Shown here: positions 9,360 to 17,183 of the stretch, in pieces
How positions within the stretch are numbered: the stretch's first letter is position 1
Layout: each line of letters starts with the position of its first letter
Translations under genes and position numbers: made by a program
The notes under the pieces: generated by a model
What the model was told of the DNA's origin: nothing
The model's input: only the letters and a program-made list of their open reading frames with translations
Databases searched by the model: none
Assembly (NCBI GenBank): GCA_014534235.1
Contig: JACVRW010000003.1
Location: forward strand, 1 to 64,000
DNA: 64,000 nt
Reading direction: 5' to 3'
From: Thermoleophilaceae bacterium
Lineage (GTDB): Bacteria; Actinomycetota; Thermoleophilia; Solirubrobacterales; Thermoleophilaceae

Positions 9360-10024
9360 GCCACACCCGGCCGCACGAGGCCACTCTCGTAGGCGAGCAT
9401 CACCAGCTGCGCGCGATCGCGGGCGCCAAGCTTCATGAGAATCCGGCTCACGTGCGTCTTGGCCGTCAGCGGGCTGAGTACCAGGCGTTCGGCGATCTCA
9501 TCGTTCGAGAGGCCTCCCGCCACCAGCGCGAGCACCTCGACCTCGCGCGGGGTCAGCTCGGCGAGCGCCTCCGGCGGCGTTGAGTGCGGCTCCGGCCGAG
9601 CCACGAACGCCTCGATCAGCCGGCGCGTGATGGCGGGCGACAGAAGGCTCTCGCCGCCGGCCACGATTCGGATCGCCTCGAGCAAGTCCTCCGGGTCTAC
9701 GTCCTTGAGCAGGAATCCGCTGGCCCCCGCGCGCAGCGCCTCGAATACGTATCGATCCTCGCCAAACGTCGTGAGGATGATTACGCGTGCGGCGGCGAGC
9801 TCCGGTTCTGCTGCGATCCGTCGGGTGGCCTCGATGCCGTTGACACCGGGCATGCGGATGTCCATCAGGACGACGTCGGGCCGTTCGGCGCGCGCAAGGC
9901 GAACCGCCTCGTCGCCGTCGCTAGCCTCGCCGGCCACCTCGAGGCCGTCGGCGTGCTCGACCAGAACGCGAAAGCCCGCTCGCACCAGTGCCTGATCGTC
10001 GGCGAGCAGCACGCGGATAGCCAC
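9356..10024 (-). CDS. NarL/FixJ-family response regulator
   Basis: 222 residues. The receiver domain (1-120) has the acidic pair in LLADDQ, phosphoacceptor D55 in VVLMDIRMPG, a Thr in ILTTF and K105 in GFLLKD. A LuxR-type helix-turn-helix follows from about 152 (LTPREVEVLALVAGGLSNDEIAERL). It is the first gene of the operon with the HisKA_3 kinase (4-nt overlap). A 16-bp site made of two NarL-type heptamers lies just upstream at 10037-10052, which suggests autoregulation and control of the divergent small ORF at 10144. Confidence 0.93.
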   Translation of the reverse strand: MAIRVLLADDQALVRAGFRVLVEHADGLEVAGEASDGDEAVRLARAERPDVVLMDIRMPGVNGIEATRRIAAEPELAAARVIILTTFGEDRYVFEALRAGASGFLLKDVDPEDLLEAIRIVAGGESLLSPAITRRLIEAFVARPEPHSTPPEALAELTPREVEVLALVAGGLSNDEIAERLVLSPLTAKTHVSRILMKLGARDRAQLVMLAYESGLVRPGVA

Positions 10025-10036
10025 CGACGCGGAGCG

Positions 10037-10052
10037 TACTCCTGCAGAAGTA
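10037..10052. promoter_or_regulatory. 7-2-7 NarL-type binding site
   Basis: TACTCCT-GC-AGAAGTA consists of two heptamers matching the NarL consensus TACYYMT (the second read on the opposite strand as TACTTCT), inverted and separated by 2 bp. This is the classical 7-2-7 arrangement bound by NarL-family dimers. It sits inside a 20-bp palindrome (10035-10054) with one mismatched pair, 12 bases upstream of the response-regulator start, in the 119-bp gap shared with the divergent small ORF. Confidence 0.6.
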
Positions 10053-10143
10053 CGTCAAGTCACTCCTGGAAGGCGATGACCCGGCGAGCTTCCTGTCACA
10101 CGATGTTCTCAGTACCGAACACCACGACAAAGGAGTTCCTCCG

Positions 10144-10338
10144 ATGTTCATGAGCCCCATCGCCGCCTACCACGTCCGTCACGCCACCGAGGCCCTCGCC
10201 CACTCCGGGCGGCCGGACGCCCCCACCCGTCTCGAGCCAGCCGCCCGACGGCGCCGGTGGATGCGCCGGGAGGGCGGCCTCCGGCTGCCGCTGGCCGTGC
10301 GCCGCTCGGCCGCCAGACCGGCGCCCGCTGTCAAGTAA
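10144..10338 (+). CDS. 64-residue basic protein of unknown function
   Basis: The ATG is preceded by AAAGGAG at 10129-10135 with 8-nt spacing, one of the few strong ribosome-binding sites in this window. The product is rich in Arg, Ala and Pro (RRRRWMRREGG in the middle), has no hydrophobic segment and no recognised domain. It is divergent from the two-component operon, with the probable NarL-type site in the shared gap, so it may be a target of that system. A long GC hairpin follows. It could be a small basic effector or nucleic-acid-binding peptide; this is speculation. Confidence 0.55.
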   Translation: MFMSPIAAYHVRHATEALAHSGRPDAPTRLEPAARRRRWMRREGGLRLPLAVRRSAARPAPAVK

Positions 10339-10347
10339 GCGGACCCC

Positions 10348-10375
10348 GCCCCGCCCCTCCCCGGAGGGGCGGGGC
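10348..10375 (+). terminator. GC-rich hairpin after the 64-residue ORF
   Basis: Thirteen bases on each side are perfectly complementary (10348-10360 with 10363-10375), giving a very stable stem with a minimal loop. No T tract follows. It lies between the small ORF stop (10338) and the FAD-oxidoreductase start (10401), so it may be a factor-assisted terminator or a mRNA-stabilising hairpin. Confidence 0.5.
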
Positions 10376-10400
10376 GGCCCCCGCCAGGGCGCCGCCGAGC

Positions 10401-11948
10401 ATGCTTCGAGCAATCGGACGTAGGCTTGCGAGTGTGGCTGCACGACCGCCTGAAACGACGTCGGCCGTGGGATCGCTCTGGCTGGATACGGCTCCCCGGA
10501 CCGAGCGGGCGCAGCTCGCGGGCGACTTGCAGGTCGACGTTGCGGTGCTGGGGGGCGGCGTGGCCGGGATGACCGTGGCGCTGTTGCTGAAGCGCGACGG
10601 CGCGAGGGTCGCCGTGGTTGAGGCGGCGCACGTCGGGGGCGGCGTGACCGGTTGCACGACCGCGAAGGTGAGCGCCCTCCAGGCGACGATCTACTCGACG
10701 ATCCGCAAGCGAAACGGCGAGCAGGCTGCCGCGGCCTACGGGGAGGCGAGCCTGGCGGGGGTCGAGCGGTTGGCGGCGCTGGCCGCCGAGCAGGCTATCG
10801 AGTGCGGCCTGGAGCGCCGCGCCGCGTACACCTACGCGGCCGAGGACTCGGAGCGCTCGGCGGTCGAGCGGGAGGCGCAGGCGGCGGCCGGCGCGGGGCT
10901 GGCGGTGGAGCTTGTCGACGCGCCAGACCTCCCGTACGCCGTGCATGGCGCGGTCCGGCTCGGCGATCAGGTGCAGATCCACCCGGTCCGCTACGTGCAG
11001 GGCCTGGCGGCGGCCGTCGACGGCGGCGGCTCGCAGGTCTTCGAGCGAACGCGCGCGCTCGCGGTCGACGAGGGCTCGCCGTGCCGCGTGCGCACGGCGC
11101 ACGGGGACGTTCGCGCGGACCACGTGGTGATCGCGACGCACTACCCGTTCCTCGATCGCGGCCTCTACTTTGCGCGCCTCAAGCCGCAGCGTTCCTACTG
11201 CATCGCGGCGCGGCTGGCGAGCGGCCGGCCGCCGCGGGGGATGTCGATCAGCGCGGGCAGCCCGACCCGCTCGGTGCGCTCCCACGGCGAGTTCTTGATC
11301 GTCGGTGGGGAGGGCCACTCGACCGGTTCCGGCAAGGCGGACCGCGAGCGGTTCGCGCGCCTCGAGGCTTTCGCCCGCCGGCATTGGGACGTCGAGGCGA
11401 TCACCCACCGCTGGTCGGCGCAGGATCCCTCCCCCTACGACCACCTGCCGGTGATCGGCCCCTACCGCCCCGGTTCCTCACGCCTGTGGGTGACCGCCGG
11501 GTTCATGAAGTGGGGCTTCGCGAGCGCCACCTTCGCGGCGATGATCCTGGCCGACCGGATCGCCGGCCGCGACAACCCATGGGCGGGCGTGTTCGGCCCC
11601 ACGCGCCTCTCGCTGCGCTCCGCGCATGAGCTGGCCGCGCTGGGCGCCAAGTACGCGATTGACCTCGTCGGCGACCGCATTCGGCCGCCGCGGGCGCCGC
11701 GGGCCGGCGCCGTACCCCCCGGCGAGGCGCGCGTCGTGCCGGACGGCCTCGGCAAGAAGGGCGTCTACCGCGACGAAAACGGCAGCCTGCACGCGGTCTC
11801 GCTGCGCTGCACCCACATGGGCTGCCTCGTGCGCTTCAACGCCGCCGAGCGCTCCTGGGACTGCCCCTGCCACGGCTCCCGCTTCGCCGTCGACGGCAGC
11901 GTCCTCGAGGGGCCTGCCGTGCAGCCGCTCGAGCGGCGCGAGCCGTAA
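10401..11948 (+). CDS. FAD-dependent oxidoreductase with C-terminal Rieske [2Fe-2S] domain
   Basis: 515 residues. The N-terminal DAO-type FAD domain shows the dinucleotide motif VAVLGGGVAGMT (residues 47-58). The last ~70 residues are a Rieske domain with the cluster ligands C470 and H472 (CTHMGC) and C488 and H491 (CPCHGSRF). This fusion is known in bacteria as a glycine/D-amino-acid-oxidase-like protein with a Rieske module; the physiological substrate is generally undefined. Electrons would pass from FAD to the iron-sulphur cluster in the cytoplasm. The start at 10401 has no obvious Shine-Dalgarno, and an upstream in-frame start at 10257 would overlap the small ORF and the hairpin, so it is unlikely. 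Confidence 0.88.
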   Translation: MLRAIGRRLASVAARPPETTSAVGSLWLDTAPRTERAQLAGDLQVDVAVLGGGVAGMTVALLLKRDGARVAVVEAAHVGGGVTGCTTAKVSALQATIYSTIRKRNGEQAAAAYGEASLAGVERLAALAAEQAIECGLERRAAYTYAAEDSERSAVEREAQAAAGAGLAVELVDAPDLPYAVHGAVRLGDQVQIHPVRYVQGLAAAVDGGGSQVFERTRALAVDEGSPCRVRTAHGDVRADHVVIATHYPFLDRGLYFARLKPQRSYCIAARLASGRPPRGMSISAGSPTRSVRSHGEFLIVGGEGHSTGSGKADRERFARLEAFARRHWDVEAITHRWSAQDPSPYDHLPVIGPYRPGSSRLWVTAGFMKWGFASATFAAMILADRIAGRDNPWAGVFGPTRLSLRSAHELAALGAKYAIDLVGDRIRPPRAPRAGAVPPGEARVVPDGLGKKGVYRDENGSLHAVSLRCTHMGCLVRFNAAERSWDCPCHGSRFAVDGSVLEGPAVQPLERREP

Positions 11949-11974
11949 GCGCGCTGCGCGAAGTCCGAACAGCC

Positions 11975-12009
11975 GCGGCGCCCGACGAGACACGCGGCCT
12001 GGGCGCCGC
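11975..12009 (+). terminator. Possible terminator hairpin after the Rieske gene
   Basis: GCGGCGCCC (11975-11983) and GGGCGCCGC (12001-12009) can form a perfect 9-bp stem with a 17-nt loop. No T tract follows, so intrinsic termination is uncertain. Confidence 0.35.
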
Positions 12010-12056
12010 CGGAGTGTAGATGAAGAACTCGGCCGGAACCGCCGATGCGCGGACTT

Positions 12057-12072
12057 GACCGTCCAGACGGTA
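12057..12072 (+). promoter_or_regulatory. TetR-type operator in front of the SMR-TetR operon
   Basis: GACCGTC-CA-GACGGTA is a near-perfect inverted repeat (6 of 7 pairs) of the kind bound by TetR-family dimers. It overlaps TTGACC (12055-12060), a good -35 element, and ends 10 bases before the SMR start codon at 12083. Binding would block transcription of both the pump and its regulator. Confidence 0.65.
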
Positions 12073-12082
12073 CAGTAGATCG

Positions 12083-12409
12083 ATGCCGGCCGGCCTGCTC
12101 CTAGCGCTCGCGATCGCGGTCGAGGTCGCTGCGACCCTCGCCCTCCGCGCGTCCGACGGTTTCACGAGGGTTGCCCCGTCGGTCGCCGTCGTCGTGGGCT
12201 ACGCGACGGCCTTCTTCTTACTGGGCCTGGTGTTGCGCTCGATTCCCGTCTCGGTGGCTTACGCGGTGTGGTCGGCGGTAGGGACCGCCATGGTGGCGCT
12301 GATCGGCATGACGCTGCTCGACGAGCCCGCCGGAGCGATCAGAATCGCGAGCCTCGTCCTGATCATCGTCGGAGTCGTGGCCCTCAACCTGGCGGGGAGC
12401 GCCGAGTGA
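12083..12409 (+). CDS. Small multidrug resistance (SMR) family transporter
   Basis: 108 residues with four transmembrane helices and the essential glutamate at position 14 in helix 1 (LALAIAVEVAATLAL). Helix 3 carries the family's VAYAVWSAVGTA. SMR proteins work as dual-topology dimers and exchange cationic drugs or guanidinium-type compounds for protons. The gene lies 10 bases behind a TetR operator and overlaps the start of the TetR gene by four bases (GTGA), so the two form one autoregulated unit. Substrate class (EmrE-type or guanidinium exporter) cannot be decided here. Confidence 0.92.
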   Translation: MPAGLLLALAIAVEVAATLALRASDGFTRVAPSVAVVVGYATAFFLLGLVLRSIPVSVAYAVWSAVGTAMVALIGMTLLDEPAGAIRIASLVLIIVGVVALNLAGSAE

Positions 12410-12930
12410 GCGCGGATCCCACGCGTCGGCGCCTGCTCGACGCCGCCGCCGCGGTAGTACGCCGCGACGGGCCCCGGGGGCTGACGCTCGACGCGGTCGC
12501 CGCGCAGGCGGGCCTCAGCAAGGGCGGGCTGCTGTACCACTTCACCACGAAGGACGCGCTCATCGACGCACTCGTGCAGGACTGGCTCGACCGCTTCGAG
12601 GCCGAGGTGGCAGAGGGCACCACCGGTGCGAACTGGGCGTGCGCCTACGCGCGCGCCTGCGCGGGACCGCGCTCGGCGGCCGAACGGGCGACCGACGTCG
12701 CGCTGTTGGTCGCCATCGCCGCGCAGCCACGCGGGCTGGAGGCAGTCCGCAAGCGCTACGCCGCCTGGCAAGACCGGCTCGTCGCCGACGCGCGCGACCA
12801 GGTGGACGCCACCGTCGTGCGCCTCGCCGCCGACGGGCTCTGGTTCGCCGACCTACTCGGACTCGCTCCACCGACCGGCCAACTTCGCCAGGCCGTCACC
12901 GCCCGCCTCGAGGAGCTGGGCGGCCGCTGA
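12406..12930 (+). CDS. TetR-family transcriptional repressor
   Basis: 174 residues from the GTG that overlaps the SMR stop (12406-12409). The N-terminal helix-turn-helix is clear: RRRLLDAAAAVVRRDG, then LTLDAVAAQAGLSKGGLLYHF with the typical YHF and K (residues 8-48). The C-terminal helices, which form the ligand pocket and dimer face, are not conserved enough to predict the inducer. Its operator is probably the inverted repeat at 12057-12072; drug binding would release it and induce the pump. Downstream bases 12931-13144 show no gene. Confidence 0.92.
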   Translation: MSADPTRRRLLDAAAAVVRRDGPRGLTLDAVAAQAGLSKGGLLYHFTTKDALIDALVQDWLDRFEAEVAEGTTGANWACAYARACAGPRSAAERATDVALLVAIAAQPRGLEAVRKRYAAWQDRLVADARDQVDATVVRLAADGLWFADLLGLAPPTGQLRQAVTARLEELGGR

Positions 12931-13144
12931 GGCGACTCCCTCCAGCAGACCGTGTGGGTGTCCGGCCCGCCGGCCGTGATCGCGTCGCGACGACCACCAG
13001 CTAGCAGGCCCAGTCCCCTACTACTACTGGACCGAGGGCGAGTGAACCTGCTCGGCGGCGCTCCTCGCGCACTCAGCGCGTGGCCCCGCCGTCGATACAG
13101 GCGTGAGCAGCGGCGGGATGGGCCGAACTTGGTAAGCCGGTTCG

Positions 13145-14599
13145 CTACTGCGGGTTCTCGTCCTTCTCGGCTGCGAGCAGTTCGCCGAGCTCGCGCTGTT
13201 CGTACGCCGCACGCATCAGCCCAAGTTGCAGGTCATTTACGAGCGGCGCCCCGCCCGCCTCATCCACGAGCCGCTGCCCGATTGGGTCGGAGACGCGCGG
13301 CGCGATGAGCCGGGCTTGCTCGGCCATCGATAGCTCCTCGCGGTCGCTAGGCCCGTGTGGCGGGAGGTCGAGGTCCGGCAGCAGCGCAGGCTGAGCGGGG
13401 CGCGGCGCGTCGAGCGTGAGCAGGTGCCCGAGGTGCTGCGCGGCGTCCACGCGCTGGCCCATCCACGGCACCTTGTTCGTGGTCTCGTCGCGGCAGAACA
13501 GCTCGAGCGCCGTGCGGATGATCGAGGTGTGGTCAAACACGACCTTCCCAACCGATCGGGGCTCGACGTACGGCGAGACGATCAGCGTTGGCACGCGGAC
13601 GCCGTAGCTCCTCATGTGTTCGACGTCGTCGGCGGCCGGCAGCGGCGGGACGTGGTCGAAGAACCCCCCGTGCTCGTCGTAGGTAATCACCAGCAGGGTC
13701 TCGGGCCACTGGCTGGAGCCCATGACCGCATCGACGACCGCCGCGACGAGCGCCTGGCCCCGCCGGACGTCGGCCTCCGGGTGGTCATCGTTGTTCTGGC
13801 CGCGATGCATGATCCCGAAGTCGGGGTCAATCCACGCGAGCGGCGGGAGGTTGCCATCGCGAGCGTCGTCGAGGAAGCTCGGTTGGCCGCCGGCCTCCTT
13901 GCGGTCGAAGAGCGCGAATCGCTGCCCGAACATGCGGGGATCCCGGTAGCGGCCGTCCACGCACTGAACGGTCGGGAGTTCGATGTCGCGCGGGCGCGCC
14001 GAGTACCAGCGCCAGGGGATTCGACGGTTGTCGAGGTGGCGCGTGAACGCCGGGTAGTCGTAGATCGGCACGTCGAGCTTGCCCAGCAGCTTCTTGTTGT
14101 CCTTGCGCCCGCCGCTCTGACCCGCGACGGCGTAGAGCCGGTTCGGGAACGTCGCGCCCGGCACGCTCGAGAACCATGCGTCGCAGACGCAAAAGTGCTC
14201 GGAGAGGTGGTGGTAGACAGGCAGGTCTTCTCCGTCGTAGTAGCCCATCGGGAACTGCCGCGGATCGGTTGCGTCGCGCTCGCTGTCATGCAGCCAGTCA
14301 TGGACGAAGCCGCCCATTGTGCCTGACGCGATCTGGCGCTCGACGCTGTTGCCGCCGTGGTGCGGGTCACCGAAGCCGCGCTCGCGCGCTGTACGGTCGA
14401 GGTGGTAGATCCCGTACCGCCGACCCCCGTGGATGTTCTCCATGCCCTCTCGCAGGCCGTCGATGTCGTCGCGCGCGCCTAGGCTGAGGTAGCCGAGCAT
14501 GTGGTCGAACGAGCGGTTCTCCATCATCAGCACGACGACGTGCTTGACGCGGTCGAGGGCAGCCCATGCGTCCGCCTGCGGCTGCTCGTAGAGCTTCAT
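13145..14599 (-). CDS. Phospholipase C / acid phosphatase-like phosphoesterase
   Basis: 484 residues of the bacterial phosphoesterase (PLC) family. The metal/nucleophile motif ENRSFDHMLGYL starts at residue 27. Further family motifs are FCVCDAWFSSVPGATFPNR, ITYDEHGGFFDHVPP (about 305) and VSPYVEPRSVGKVVFDHTSI. It hydrolyses phosphodiesters or phosphomonoesters. Secreted members carry a Tat signal; here the protein starts directly with a soluble segment (MKLYEQPQAD), so it appears cytoplasmic or uses another route. The last ~100 residues are predicted helical and charged. It is followed upstream by a broken PHP-domain gene on the same strand. Confidence 0.9.
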   Translation of the reverse strand: MKLYEQPQADAWAALDRVKHVVVLMMENRSFDHMLGYLSLGARDDIDGLREGMENIHGGRRYGIYHLDRTARERGFGDPHHGGNSVERQIASGTMGGFVHDWLHDSERDATDPRQFPMGYYDGEDLPVYHHLSEHFCVCDAWFSSVPGATFPNRLYAVAGQSGGRKDNKKLLGKLDVPIYDYPAFTRHLDNRRIPWRWYSARPRDIELPTVQCVDGRYRDPRMFGQRFALFDRKEAGGQPSFLDDARDGNLPPLAWIDPDFGIMHRGQNNDDHPEADVRRGQALVAAVVDAVMGSSQWPETLLVITYDEHGGFFDHVPPLPAADDVEHMRSYGVRVPTLIVSPYVEPRSVGKVVFDHTSIIRTALELFCRDETTNKVPWMGQRVDAAQHLGHLLTLDAPRPAQPALLPDLDLPPHGPSDREELSMAEQARLIAPRVSDPIGQRLVDEAGGAPLVNDLQLGLMRAAYEQRELGELLAAEKDENPQ

Positions 14600-14621
14600 C
14601 CGGCGAACTCCTCTCAGTCGC

Positions 14622-15330
14622 TCAGCGGGACACTACCGCTGGACGTACAGTGAGCAACTCCTCCGGGGTGACGCCCGGACGGCGCGATCGCGCCGCGACC
14701 CCCCGCCGCCGTGGGCCGCTCTCGTCGAGCACGGTCGTCGCGTCGAGCCAGCGGTTGCGCGCGCCGCCGACTGCGATCGCGTGCGCCGGGCTCGTCTTGA
14801 CGCGCAGCCGCCCGCCGTCCAGCTCGAGCGCCTCGATACGCGGCGCCTGCGTCGAGTAGTACGAGCGGGACTTGAGGCTCGCCACGAGCGCCGACGGCTC
14901 GAGCGCCTCCGCCCAGGCCTCGACTCAGTCGCCGAACCGATCGCCGGGGGAAGACAAAGTGGGCGTCGTTGCCGGCGGCGATCGAGGCTTTGCGCCCGCG
15001 CTCGAGCAGGCAATCGACCATGTACGCACCGTCGGCGCGGTCCGGCTGTGAGCGGAACGTGTTGTCGTTGTAGACCTCGACCGCATCGACGACGTCGAAC
15101 CCGGGCAGCCGATCGACCGCGGCGAGCGGAAGGTCGTTCAGGCCCGGGTGCAGCAGGACGACGAAGGCGCCCGCTTCGCTCGCGCGGCGGACCGCCTCCG
15201 GCGGATCGCCGGAGGGAGGCGGGTCTAGGTTGAGCGGGGCGCCGACCGCGGAGACCCAGTACGTGGTCTCTCCCTCCACGGACGAGCTGAACTCAGCCGC
15301 GAGGACGTGGTGAGCCGGGCGCCCGAAGAC
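14622..15330 (-). pseudogene. Broken PHP-domain (polymerase/histidinol-phosphatase-like) metallohydrolase
   Basis: The 5' part reads AEFSSSVEGETTYW, then AVRRASEAGAFVVLLHPG and AGNDAHFVFP, typical of PHP phosphoesterases. At a G5 run (14946-14950 on the plus strand) the frame is lost. The continuation VEAWAEALEPSALVASLKSR and YYSTQAPRIEALELDGGRL is in another frame and contains an in-frame TGA (TCA at 14925-14927) where FGD[W]VEAW is expected. The N-terminal HxH metal motif is not found upstream. A frameshift, a nonsense codon and a missing N-terminus together show a dead gene. Its 3' end lies 23 bases before the phosphoesterase start. Confidence 0.75.
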
Positions 15331-15420
15331 CGCGCGCGACGACATCAACAGGCTGCTCGCCGAGGGCGCAGTAGCCCATGTTGCGCGGGCTTGAGTCGTT
15401 CGGCGGGAGCGGACCGCCAC

Positions 15421-15449
15421 CGGGTGACGGCGGGGATCGACGTCACCCG
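15421..15449. repeat. 9-bp inverted repeat
   Basis: CGGGTGACG (15421-15429) and CGTCACCCG (15441-15449) are perfect complements with an 11-nt spacer. It stands just 5' of the PHP remnant and may be a leftover terminator or operator. Confidence 0.45.
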
Positions 15450-15470
15450 AGACCGGTGTCCATACCCGTC

Positions 15471-15501
15471 GGGGGACGCCGGCTCGTCGCCGGCGTCCCC
15501 C
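15471..15501 (-). terminator. Hairpin terminator of the LVIVD gene
   Basis: A perfect 13-bp stem (15471-15483 with 15489-15501) closes a 5-nt loop, 25 bases after the stop of the LVIVD gene. There is no T tract, but the stability and position suggest a transcript end. Confidence 0.6.
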
Positions 15502-15525
15502 AAGCCGGGTTCCGTCGTCCCTGCC

Positions 15526-17025
15526 CTAGCAGTGCCGCGGAACGCTGCCGACCGGCTCGAAGCAGAGGGCGTCGCCCTGGTTCGAGTTGCCCTCGAGGAA
15601 GTCGATCCTCCTTACCTCGCGGCGGAACCGGCCCTTGTACCTGAGTACGTAGAGGCCGTTGCGGACATCCGTGACGTAGATCAGCCCGTCGTAGATGATC
15701 GGGTAACTCCACATCACGACCTTCTCGTGGCGACCTGTGTCGGGGTCGGACGAGAGCCGCGGGTCCTCGAGCATCACCTCACGCAATGGCCTCGGGAAGA
15801 ACTCGGCGAGCTGGTAGGGCCGCCACGGCTTCCGGATGCTGACCGCCTGCAGGCCCCCCGAGTGCCACGTGCTGAACGCGATGTTCGGCGTCAGCGTCGG
15901 ATTGTGCGCCGAGTACGACGTGCGCGGCGGGTTGAACTCCGCGCATGTGTCCGGATCGTTTTCGTCGATCCGGTACGCCGCCTCGACCGTCGGCTTCGTC
16001 GGATCTGTGATGTCGATCAGCCGCGCCCAGCCCCACGGGCAGCCGTGGTCCTCCCCGGTCGCGGTGCCGTACACCTCGTCGGAGACCCAGACCCAGTCAC
16101 GGCCCCACAACTTGATCGCGCTGTGGGCCCCGGGCCCGCGCCACGTCGGGCGCGCCTCGTTCAACGTAATCGGGCGCGGCTGCGCGCCCGGCGTGCCGGT
16201 CGCGAAGTCGGACGTGTCGACGACTGCGAACCCTCCGGTCAGCAGCGCGAAGTAGGCCCTGCTGCCGTCGTTGCTGACCGAGAGCGAGTGCAGGCCACCG
16301 GTCGGCTTGACAGCGGGCAGCGCCGGATCGGCCGGGATCCGCGTGTAGCCGTGCAGACCGCTGTACAGCGTGACCGGGTCGCCGCCCTCGGGCACCGGCG
16401 AGATGTCCCACACGGAGAACGGACAGCTCGGCGAGCCGCCCCTGATCGTGCACGTCGAGCCCGCATTGCCGGCGAAGATCAGCGCGCGCTCGGGGTCCGC
16501 CGGATCCTGCCACAGGAAGAACTCGTGGGTGTCGACATTGAACTGCTTGATCAGCCGAGGGTCGGCCGCGTTCCTGCCGGAGATGTCGTAGAAGCGGAAG
16601 TTGCTGATCGACGGCTGCGTGCAGTGGTGGAGCTGGTCACCTACGCCGCAGTTCGTGTTTAGGACTATCAGGATGTCCTGCGACCGCCAGACCCGCAGCT
16701 CGCGCGACGACTCGCCCGGCTTCGCGTCTATCGGCGAATCGGTCAGGAGCCTCGGCCTCGACGGCCTCGAGATGTCAACGACCATGATGCCGCCGTGTGG
16801 CATGCCCTCGTGACCGCCGTCGGTCCGGCTGCCGATGTAGGCGTAGTCGCCGTGGACCGCGAGCGCCGCGTTCATGCCGCGGTTCATCAGCGGTTCGCGC
16901 CCGACCTGGGCGATCGAGCCGAGCTTCGGCTTCGACCACTTGGGCGTCGCCGTCGCCGTTGCCGGTAGGACGAGCGTCAAGGCGACGATCGCCAGGAGCG
17001 CTCTAGACCAGGGTGACTTGAACAT
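15526..17025 (-). CDS. Secreted LVIVD-repeat beta-propeller protein
   Basis: 499 residues. A Sec signal peptide covers residues 1-27 (MFKSPWSRALLAIVALTLVL, then ATATATP). The mature part has repeated propeller blades with LVIVD-type motifs such as GGIMVVDISRPSRPRLL, ARLIDITDPTKPTVEA and a closing DGLIYVTDVRNGLYVLRY. Cysteine pairs (NTNCGVGDQLHHC, STCTIRGGSPSC) suggest disulphides outside the cell. LVIVD proteins form a multi-bladed propeller of unknown ligand; a cell-surface binding role is inferred. The gene stands alone, with a stable hairpin after its stop. Confidence 0.85.
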   Translation of the reverse strand: MFKSPWSRALLAIVALTLVLPATATATPKWSKPKLGSIAQVGREPLMNRGMNAALAVHGDYAYIGSRTDGGHEGMPHGGIMVVDISRPSRPRLLTDSPIDAKPGESSRELRVWRSQDILIVLNTNCGVGDQLHHCTQPSISNFRFYDISGRNAADPRLIKQFNVDTHEFFLWQDPADPERALIFAGNAGSTCTIRGGSPSCPFSVWDISPVPEGGDPVTLYSGLHGYTRIPADPALPAVKPTGGLHSLSVSNDGSRAYFALLTGGFAVVDTSDFATGTPGAQPRPITLNEARPTWRGPGAHSAIKLWGRDWVWVSDEVYGTATGEDHGCPWGWARLIDITDPTKPTVEAAYRIDENDPDTCAEFNPPRTSYSAHNPTLTPNIAFSTWHSGGLQAVSIRKPWRPYQLAEFFPRPLREVMLEDPRLSSDPDTGRHEKVVMWSYPIIYDGLIYVTDVRNGLYVLRYKGRFRREVRRIDFLEGNSNQGDALCFEPVGSVPRHC

Positions 17026-17183
17026 GTGCCCTCCCCCTTGGTGGCTCGAGGGCGCGGCCCAGCATCTCCGTGCGAGCCGCCGTCCCCTCAGAGCTATGAA
17101 GCTGTCGTACGCCTGGGGTTTGCCCGAGGACGAGCGGCCTGAATCCGACTCTTGGAGAGCCGGTTTGCCTCGCTGCGAGCCCG

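Noticed and set aside
12931..13144. A coding or RNA gene in the gap after the TetR gene
   Set aside because: No open frame with start signal and no cloverleaf or stable fold was apparent.
15307..16662. Long open frames opposite real genes (also near 18205-19554, 33109-35130, 56400-57827 and 58244-60115)
   Set aside because: They mirror genuine genes on the other strand, have Arg/Ala/Pro-heavy composition, no domain, and no start signal. They are a by-product of the extreme GC content.
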